A stretch of DNA of 64,000 nt from an uncultured Idiomarina sp. GTDB lineage: Bacteria; Pseudomonadota; Gammaproteobacteria; Enterobacterales; Alteromonadaceae. Of this stretch, positions 58,485-64,000 are shown piece by piece. The position numbers were made by a program, and so were the translations under genes. Below the pieces are notes generated by a model. It searched no databases and was not told the origin of the DNA. It saw only the letters and a program-made list of their open reading frames with translations. The stretch lies in contig CAMPHF010000005.1 of NCBI GenBank assembly GCA_946885915.1, positions 1-64,000 of the forward strand. Reading direction: 5' to 3'. Numbering within the stretch: the stretch's first letter is position 1; every line of letters begins with the position of its first letter.

Positions 58485-59016
58485 GCCGTGTTAATTCCAA
58501 TCTTTCTGCATAAAGGTCCGCATTCATGCCATTGCCGCGAACCACAAAATTCACCCCGCGAATGGTCACAGGCTGTTCCGTCGACATGGTTTCCGTCACC
58601 ATGTTCACCACTAAATAATCCGTGGTAATTTCTTCGATATAGTCACTTTCAGTCAGACTCTTAATGACCACATTTTGTTCTAATACCAGCGTCTGGTCGT
58701 CATAAAATGACCCAAAACTAGCGGTGACTTGCCAAGTGGCGCTGCCGTCGCTGGGATAGACAATATAACGCGGTTGCTGTAATTCCGTTAACCCTAATTG
58801 ACTAAAATGCGCCATGCTGGCGGCTTCGATGCGGTGCGCAAGGCGACCGTCGGGCTCGTAAACGCGGGTGACGAGTCCGGTGGCGGTAAAGTCTGGCTGT
58901 ACTTTACTGTCACGTACTGGCCGGAGGCTATCATCGGGCTCGACAAAAGGGCGCCAGACGAGCAGCGCACCGGCGCCAAACAACACCACTAAAATCACCC
59001 AAATGCGGCGTTTCAC
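58453..59016 (-). CDS. lptC: LPS export protein LptC
   Basis: A 187-residue bitopic protein: one N-terminal membrane helix (about 5-23) and a periplasmic jellyroll domain resembling LptA. It receives LPS from LptBFG. Length is close to E. coli LptC (191). It overlaps kdsC by 4 bases and lptA by 32. Confidence 0.93.
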   Translation of the reverse strand: MKRRIWVILVVLFGAGALLVWRPFVEPDDSLRPVRDSKVQPDFTATGLVTRVYEPDGRLAHRIEAASMAHFSQLGLTELQQPRYIVYPSDGSATWQVTASFGSFYDDQTLVLEQNVVIKSLTESDYIEEITTDYLVVNMVTETMSTEQPVTIRGVNFVVRGNGMNADLYAERLELTRHVETIYHVNK

Positions 59017-59585
59017 AGGCTCACTCCACCACTCATGACTAATTTGCCTTGGGCCAGTAGAATTAAATCGCTAAGTTCGCGCACGGCACCAAATCCACCG
59101 GGTTTGGTCGTTACATATTGGGCTTGCTGCTGCAGATAGGGGTGAGCATCGAATACGGCCACGCCCAAATGTGCTTGTTGAATCATGCCAAGGTCGGGAA
59201 TGTCATCGCCGATGCACGCAGTTTGCGCATCGCTGAGCTGGTATTTCTCGAGTAGCTCATGATACGCACTCAACTTATCTTCGCAGCCTTGGATAATGTC
59301 GGTAAGTCCCAACTGGCGCATTCTTCGTTCGACAATTTGCGAGCGACGTCCGGTGATCACGGCCACCTGAATACCTTGTTGCAATAATGCTTTGACGCCG
59401 AAACCGTCGCGGGTGTGAAAGGCTTTTATTTCATCACCGTGCTCGGCTAAATAGATCCGGCCGTCAGAAAATACGCCATCGACGTCACAAATCAGTAATT
59501 TTATCTGCTGTAGTTGCTGGAACAGTTCGGCGCTGATTTCACCATACCAAGTCGAGACAGAGGCGGGTGGCTGGATTGGAGTCAT
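59013..59585 (-). CDS. kdsC: KDO-8-phosphate phosphatase
   Basis: A 190-residue HAD-superfamily phosphatase that releases KDO from KDO-8-phosphate. The nucleophile motif is CDVDGVFSDG (about 33-42), motif II is ITGRRS, and motif III is IGDDIPD. It lacks a cap domain, as do tetrameric KdsC enzymes. It starts directly at the kdsD stop. Confidence 0.96.
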   Translation of the reverse strand: MTPIQPPASVSTWYGEISAELFQQLQQIKLLICDVDGVFSDGRIYLAEHGDEIKAFHTRDGFGVKALLQQGIQVAVITGRRSQIVERRMRQLGLTDIIQGCEDKLSAYHELLEKYQLSDAQTACIGDDIPDLGMIQQAHLGVAVFDAHPYLQQQAQYVTTKPGGFGAVRELSDLILLAQGKLVMSGGVSL

Positions 59586-60557
59586 TTAAAGTACCCCCGC
59601 ACGGAGTAAATCATGCATATTCAACGCGCCAACTGGCTGTTGCTCAGCATTCACCACCAGCAAACCATTGATTTTTTTGTCTTCCATAATTTTCAGCGCT
59701 TGCGCCGCCAGCATATCAGCATGGGCTGTGATCGGGTTCTTAGTCATGACTTGGGCGATAGCCGTGTGATGAATATCGATACGGTGGTCGAGAATGCGGC
59801 GTAAGTCGCCATCTGTGAATACCCCTTGCAGAATATTATGACTATCCACAATGGCGGTCATACCAAGCCCTTTGCGGGACATCTCTAATAAGGCTTCGCT
59901 GATGGTGGCTTCGTCATGCACGCGCGGTACCCGTTCACCGCTATGCATGAGATCGTTAAGCCGCAGCAGCAGGCGTTTACCAAGGCTACCGCCGGGATGA
60001 GAGAGGGCGAAATCATCTGCGGTAAAGCCACGCGCATTGAGCAGTGCGACCGCTAGAGCATCGCCCATGACTAAGGTTGCCGTGGTGGAAGCGGTTGGTG
60101 CAAGTCCCAGTGGACATGCCTCTTGCGGCACCGCAACGTTGACATGAACATCGGCATCGCGGGCTAGGCTCGACTGTGGGTTACCGGTGAGGGCAATAAT
60201 TTTCACCCCGATACGCTTTAACACGGGTACTAGGTTGACCAGTTCCGCGGTTTCACCGGAGTTGGAAATGCCGAGCACCACATCGTCATGGGCGACCATG
60301 CCTAAATCGCCGTGACTTGCTTCGCCGGGGTGTACGAAAAATGAAGGGGTGCCAGTAGATGCTAGCGTAGCGGCAATTTTACCGCCAATGTGCCCGGATT
60401 TGCCCATGCCAATGACAATGACTTTACCTTTGCATTGCATCATTAACTCGCATGCTGCGTGAAAATTCTGGTCCAGCGCAGGATACAAGCTATCAATCGC
60501 AGCGCGCTCAATATCAAGCACGCGTTTGCCAAGTTCGATGTAAGGTTCAGCCGTCAT
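59586..60557 (-). CDS. kdsD: arabinose-5-phosphate isomerase
   Basis: A 323-residue isomerase converting ribulose-5-phosphate to arabinose-5-phosphate, the first KDO step. It has a SIS domain (about 35-170, with VIGMGKSGHIGGKIAATLASTG split by catalytic residues, and SNSGETAE) and two CBS domains (about 205-320). I chose the ATG at 60557, with GAGA upstream; an in-frame GTG at 60575 would add six residues but has no ribosome site. It heads the kdsD-kdsC-lptCAB unit and is divergent from a TetR gene. Confidence 0.95.
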   Translation of the reverse strand: MTAEPYIELGKRVLDIERAAIDSLYPALDQNFHAACELMMQCKGKVIVIGMGKSGHIGGKIAATLASTGTPSFFVHPGEASHGDLGMVAHDDVVLGISNSGETAELVNLVPVLKRIGVKIIALTGNPQSSLARDADVHVNVAVPQEACPLGLAPTASTTATLVMGDALAVALLNARGFTADDFALSHPGGSLGKRLLLRLNDLMHSGERVPRVHDEATISEALLEMSRKGLGMTAIVDSHNILQGVFTDGDLRRILDHRIDIHHTAIAQVMTKNPITAHADMLAAQALKIMEDKKINGLLVVNAEQQPVGALNMHDLLRAGVL

Positions 60558-60663
60558 CAAGGGTCTCTCAAGCACTTATTGTTCAAGATAAGGGTAATGA
60601 TACGCCAATCAGCCTGCAAATACAGTCATCAATTGATTGTGATCCAAGTGCCTTCTGATTTAC

Positions 60664-60681
60664 TATACTGACTAGACGGTA
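60664..60681. promoter_or_regulatory. imperfect palindrome over a -10 element between kdsD and the TetR gene
   Basis: TACTGACTAGACGGTA (60666-60681) is a 16-bp palindrome with 12 of 16 symmetric positions, centred on CTAG. It overlaps a -10-like TATACT (60664-60669) 45 bases before the TetR GTG. TetR-family regulators often repress their own promoter through such sites. The -35 is not clear. Confidence 0.4.
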
Positions 60682-60713
60682 AATAAACAGCCAACCAGCG
60701 AGCACCCTGATCC

Positions 60714-61319
60714 GTGAGTAAACCAGCACCGCAACATGAAAAGCAAGGGCGTCCCAGTCAGCGCGAGCAAATTCTGGATGCGGCTGAGCAATTAGTGGCT
60801 GAGCAGGGCGCGGCGCGGCTAACTTTCGATGCACTGGTATTAAAGTGTGGGGTAAGCAAGGGTGGGCTACTTTACCACTTTGCCAACAAAGACATGTTGT
60901 TGCAGGCCATGATTGCCCGAATCGAAACAAGATTTGAGTGGCGTCGTGAGCGCTATGCCGAGAACTTTGCGGGCGATCCAAATGCCGCGTTAAAAAGTAT
61001 GTTACTGGCCGCCATGATGGTGCAAGACGAGGCCCCCGCAGTGCATAGCGCGATGTTAGCGGCAGCAGCCAATAATCCTGACTTGTTGCTGCCAATGCGC
61101 ACGCACATGCAGCGCTTGTTTGCCGAAATTGATGCCAGCCCGGTGGGGGCAAAAGGGCGTTTGTTGTTCTTCGCTATTCATGGCGCCCGTTTGTTTGAGC
61201 AGTTGGGCTTGTGTGAGCAAGCCTGTTGCGACCGCGAAGTATTCGCCGAACATTTGCTCAGCCTGATTGACGATTGGTCAGGCGTAACAACAAGCATTGC
61301 GACGCAGAGTAAAGCCTAG
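60714..61319 (+). CDS. TetR family transcriptional regulator
   Basis: A 201-residue repressor-type protein. The N-terminal helix-turn-helix domain (about 12-62) includes LTFDALVLKCGVSKGGLLYHFANKDMLL, given here in part as its recognition helix VSKGGLLYHF. The C-terminal ligand domain (about 70-190) is not similar to a regulator I can name. It starts at GTG without a strong ribosome site. It lies between kdsD (divergent) and mlaF (same strand, 120 bases downstream), so self-regulation or control of mlaFEDC or kdsD is possible, but unproven. Confidence 0.9.
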   Translation: MSKPAPQHEKQGRPSQREQILDAAEQLVAEQGAARLTFDALVLKCGVSKGGLLYHFANKDMLLQAMIARIETRFEWRRERYAENFAGDPNAALKSMLLAAMMVQDEAPAVHSAMLAAAANNPDLLLPMRTHMQRLFAEIDASPVGAKGRLLFFAIHGARLFEQLGLCEQACCDREVFAEHLLSLIDDWSGVTTSIATQSKA

Positions 61320-61439
61320 TGACACACTCTTTGACAATTTTTTACGCAACAGATGGCAGAAAAATACATCCAAGCACACAGGCATCAGCTAAAATAAGAC
61401 GACACATGGATGCGTCTCCCTATGGAAGGAACTCGAATC

Positions 61440-62240
61440 GTGCAACCTTTGGTTGATATACAAAACCTACATTTTGCTCACGGCAGCCGCAAGATATATG
61501 ACGGTCTGTCGTTGCAAGTTCCGCGCGGCAAAATTGTGGCCGTGATGGGGCCAAGCGGCATCGGTAAAACGACCTTGCTGAAACTTATTGGCGGGCAACT
61601 GCGGCCAAGTGCCGGCGCTATTCATGTCGCTGGCGAACCAATTCACCAGCTGGCACGCGGCGATTTATACGAGTTACGCAAGAAAATCAGTATGTTGTTT
61701 CAAAGTGGCGCATTGTTCACTGATATGACGGTGTTCGATAACGTGGCATTTCCGCTGCGCGAGCACACTGACCTACCGCCCGCCATGATCCGCAGCATTG
61801 TGTTGATGAAACTAGAAGCCGTGGGTTTACGTGGTGCGCGCGACCTGATGCCCGCTGAGCTGTCCGGTGGTATGGCGCGGCGAGCCGCATTAGCACGGGC
61901 GATTGCACTTGATCCAGAACTGATCATGTATGACGAGCCATTCGCTGGCCAAGATCCAATATCCATGGGGGTGATTGTGAAGCTTATTCGCGAGCTCAAT
62001 CAGTCGCTTGGATTAACCAGTATTGTGGTCAGTCATGACGTCAATGAAGTTATGTCGATAGCTGATTACGCGTACATTATTGCGGATAAGAAAGTGGTCG
62101 CTGAAGGTGAGCCGAAAGCATTGAAAGCCCAAGCTTCAGGCATCGTGAAGCAATTTATGCAAGGTGAAGCGGATGGCCCGGTGGCGTTCCATTATCCAGC
62201 CGCCGATTTCTATCAAGATTTAATGGAGCGGCGCTCATGA
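61440..62240 (+). CDS. mlaF: phospholipid transport ATPase MlaF
   Basis: A 266-residue ABC ATPase of the MlaFEDB complex, which moves phospholipids between the outer and inner membranes. Walker A is GPSGIGKTT, the signature LSGGMARR and Walker [14 protein letters not shown] chose the GTG at 61440 because GGAAGGA ends 9 bases upstream and the length then fits E. coli MlaF (269). In-frame ATGs at 61410 and 61422 would add up to ten residues. It overlaps mlaE by 4 bases. Confidence 0.93.
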   Translation: MQPLVDIQNLHFAHGSRKIYDGLSLQVPRGKIVAVMGPSGIGKTTLLKLIGGQLRPSAGAIHVAGEPIHQLARGDLYELRKKISMLFQSGALFTDMTVFDNVAFPLREHTDLPPAMIRSIVLMKLEAVGLRGARDLMPAELSGGMARRAALARAIALDPELIMYDEPFAGQDPISMGVIVKLIRELNQSLGLTSIVVSHDVNEVMSIADYAYIIADKKVVAEGEPKALKAQASGIVKQFMQGEADGPVAFHYPAADFYQDLMERRS

Positions 62241-63013
62241 TCACCTTGGTGCGTCAACTGGGCGCGAGAGTTTTAGATGTGATTGCCGGTACTGGGCAGG
62301 CCATGTTGGTGCTACTTGGTGCGATTATTGGCAAACCACAGCCAGCTAAGCAGTGGCCGTTGTTAATGCAACAGATTTATGTGGTTGGCGTGCTGTCGCT
62401 GCTGATTATTGTGGTCAGTGGCTTGTTTATCGGTATGGTGCTTGGTTTACAGGGCTATACCATATTGGTCGATTTTGGGGCGGAACAGAGCCTTGGGCCG
62501 ATGGTCGCATTATCGCTGTTGCGTGAACTAGGCCCGGTCGTGACTGCCTTATTGTTTGCCGGACGAGCCGGTTCTGCGCTCACCGCTGAAATCGGCTTAA
62601 TGAAAGCCACTGAGCAACTCTCTAGTTTAGAAATGATGGCGGTAGACCCGTTACGGCGTGTGATTGCGCCGCGGTTCTGGGCAGGTTTTATCAGCATGCC
62701 AATTTTGGCGGTTATTTTCTCGGCGGTTGGTATTTATGGCGGCTACTTGGTCGGCGTGCAGTGGCTGGGAGTCGATGACGGTGCTTTCTGGTCGGTCATG
62801 CAGGCTGCTGTCGATTGGCAGGACGATATATTGAACGGCATCATCAAAAGTCTCGTATTTGCTTTTGTGGTGACCTGGATAGCGCTCTACAAAGGTTTCC
62901 AATGTACGCCAACATCGGCGGGCATCAGCAGTGCTACAACATCTACGGTAGTTACCGCATCGCTTGCGGTATTGGGTTTGGACTTTGTCTTAACGGCTCT
63001 GATGTTCGGCTAA
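62237..63013 (+). CDS. mlaE: phospholipid transport permease MlaE
   Basis: A 258-residue inner-membrane permease of the Mla complex with about five to six hydrophobic helices. Conserved motifs include [20 protein letters not shown] and [10 protein letters not shown], which contact MlaF. Length is the same as E. coli MlaE (260). Its stop is 41 bases before the mlaD start. Confidence 0.95.
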   Translation: MITLVRQLGARVLDVIAGTGQAMLVLLGAIIGKPQPAKQWPLLMQQIYVVGVLSLLIIVVSGLFIGMVLGLQGYTILVDFGAEQSLGPMVALSLLRELGPVVTALLFAGRAGSALTAEIGLMKATEQLSSLEMMAVDPLRRVIAPRFWAGFISMPILAVIFSAVGIYGGYLVGVQWLGVDDGAFWSVMQAAVDWQDDILNGIIKSLVFAFVVTWIALYKGFQCTPTSAGISSATTSTVVTASLAVLGLDFVLTALMFG

Positions 63014-63054
63014 AACGCGCCTCACATCATCACATTTAGAGATTGGAACGGAAC

Positions 63055-63522
63055 ATGGAATCACGTCAAACACAGTTATGGGTGGGTTTGTTTGTTATCG
63101 CAGGTATTGCTGCGTTACTTTTTCTTGGCTTGCGGGCCGCGAGCGTGGGTGCGGTTACCAATGGTGAAACCTACATCTTGTATGCAAAGTTCGACAATAT
63201 TGGCGGCTTAAAGCCGCGCTCGCCGGTAAAAGTGGGGGGCGTGGTGGTAGGTCGGGTAACCAACATTTCATTGGATGGCGAATATTATGAGCCGCTCATC
63301 GAGATGGAAATTAGTTCACAGTACAACCAGTTCTCAGAGACGAGTTCGGTGTCTATCCTCACCTCAGGCTTGCTCGGCGAGCAATATGTTGGTTTATCGC
63401 CTGGCTTTATTGATGAATCTATGGGGATGCTGGAAAACGGTGATTATATTACGGATACCAAGTCAGCGCTGGTGTTAGAAGATTTGATCGGGCAGTTCTT
63501 GTTCAGCCAAGGACAAGATTAA
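63055..63522 (+). CDS. mlaD: phospholipid transport MCE protein MlaD
   Basis: A 155-residue MCE-domain protein. One N-terminal membrane helix (about 8-26) is followed by an MCE domain (about 38-118) that forms the hexameric ring of the Mla complex. The ring-lining LLGEQYVGL segment is present. It is shorter than E. coli MlaD (183) at the C-terminus. The ATG at 63055 gives MESRQTQLWVG; an in-frame TTG at 63043 is a weaker alternative. Confidence 0.93.
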   Translation: MESRQTQLWVGLFVIAGIAALLFLGLRAASVGAVTNGETYILYAKFDNIGGLKPRSPVKVGGVVVGRVTNISLDGEYYEPLIEMEISSQYNQFSETSSVSILTSGLLGEQYVGLSPGFIDESMGMLENGDYITDTKSALVLEDLIGQFLFSQGQD

Positions 63523-63531
63523 GGAGATCGC

Positions 63532-64000
63532 ATGATGGTTAAAAATGTAGTGAAACAACTAATCGCAGTGAGCGCTGCGGTAATGATGGTAGTGCTGCCA
63601 GCACGAGCGGAGTTGATTCAATCGGAGTCGCCCCATGAATTGTTGAAGCAAGTGGCGGAGCAAACCTTTGCCCGTATTGGTGATGACCGCAACCAAATAG
63701 ACGAAAACCTAGACTATTTGCGCACCATTGTGGAAGAGGAAATGATGCCTTATGTTGATTGGCAATTCGCGGCCAATAAAACCTTAGGGCGCTATTATAA
63801 AGATACGCCAGAGGAACAACGGCGTGAGTTTCAGCGCGTATTCCGCGATTATTTAATTGCGACTTATGCACGTGCCTTTTTGCAATATGATGAGTCTAAA
63901 CACACCGTTGAGTTTGAACCACCGCGTGACAATTACGAGAACGTTGCTGTGGTGCGGACGCGGGTGGTTGAAGAGGGTCGGCCACCGATCCGGATGGACT
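63532..64000 (+). CDS. mlaC: periplasmic phospholipid carrier MlaC (partial, 3' end cut)
   Basis: About 156 codons are visible before the window ends. AAGGAG (63521-63526) precedes two adjacent ATG codons (63532 and 63535). The signal peptide ends near PARAE, and the mature part (SPHELLKQVAEQTFARIGDDR, split by family residues, then PYVDWQFAANKTLG and FRDYLIATYARAF) matches MlaC, the shuttle between MlaA and MlaFEDB. The reading frame is open to the last base. Confidence 0.93.
   Translation, partial: MMVKNVVKQLIAVSAAVMMVVLPARAELIQSESPHELLKQVAEQTFARIGDDRNQIDENLDYLRTIVEEEMMPYVDWQFAANKTLGRYYKDTPEEQRREFQRVFRDYLIATYARAFLQYDESKHTVEFEPPRDNYENVAVVRTRVVEEGRPPIRMD

Overview
The window looks like chromosomal backbone of a gammaproteobacterium of the Alteromonadales type. 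An Idiomarina/Pseudidiomarina-like marine bacterium is my best guess, inferred from the gene set and order (complete MSHA pilus locus, mreBCD-maf-rng-yhdP-nit-tldD, kds/lpt/rpoN/pts block, metX-hom-metY trio) and not from a database search. Coding density is high, no intergenic gap exceeds 300 bases, and I see no rRNA, tRNA, CRISPR array, insertion sequence or prophage.

Left part (1-21.6 kb). The end of tuf is followed by a bidirectional terminator and a methionine block on the minus strand (metX-hom, then metY). Each of its two promoters carries tandem 8-bp MetJ-type met boxes. Next come an orphan periplasmic binding protein, glsA and uvrA, a divergent YajR-like MFS transporter with ssb, a flavin-type oxidoreductase, a CtlX-like amidinohydrolase, an adenosine deaminase-family enzyme, tdk, a GAF/PAS/GGDEF diguanylate cyclase, pyrC, a CHASE3 chemoreceptor and an outer-membrane phospholipase A (pldA).

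Middle (21.7-39.3 kb). A full MSHA type IV pilus operon runs mshI-mshI2-J-K-L-M-N-E-G-B-A-C-D-O-P-Q on the plus strand, with many start/stop overlaps and a terminator just after the major pilin mshA. mshH and mshF are missing compared with Vibrio. MshE carries the MshEN domain known to bind c-di-GMP, so the nearby diguanylate cyclase may act on it. A secreted coiled-coil/PEGA/SUMF1-fold protein without the catalytic cysteines of formylglycine-generating enzymes follows the operon.

Right part (39.4-64 kb). The elongasome genes mreBCD lead into maf, rng, yhdP, nit and tldD; yjgA and pmbA follow. A long minus-strand block reads kdsD-kdsC-lptC-lptA-lptB-rpoN-hpf-ptsN-rapZ-ptsO-mgtE (KDO synthesis, LPS transport, sigma-54 and the nitrogen PTS). 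The phospholipid-trafficking operon mlaFEDC, which in E. coli is collinear with kdsD, is here divergent from it, with a TetR-family regulator gene and a palindromic site in between.

I found no clearly new defence, mobile or biosynthetic system. The points most worth a second look are the paired MetJ operators, the Asn-to-Asp change in the PldA triad, the SUMF1/PEGA protein beside the pilus operon, the rearranged mla/kds junction with its regulator, the bactofilin-like repeats of MshQ, and a hexanucleotide repeat at a signal-peptide cleavage site.
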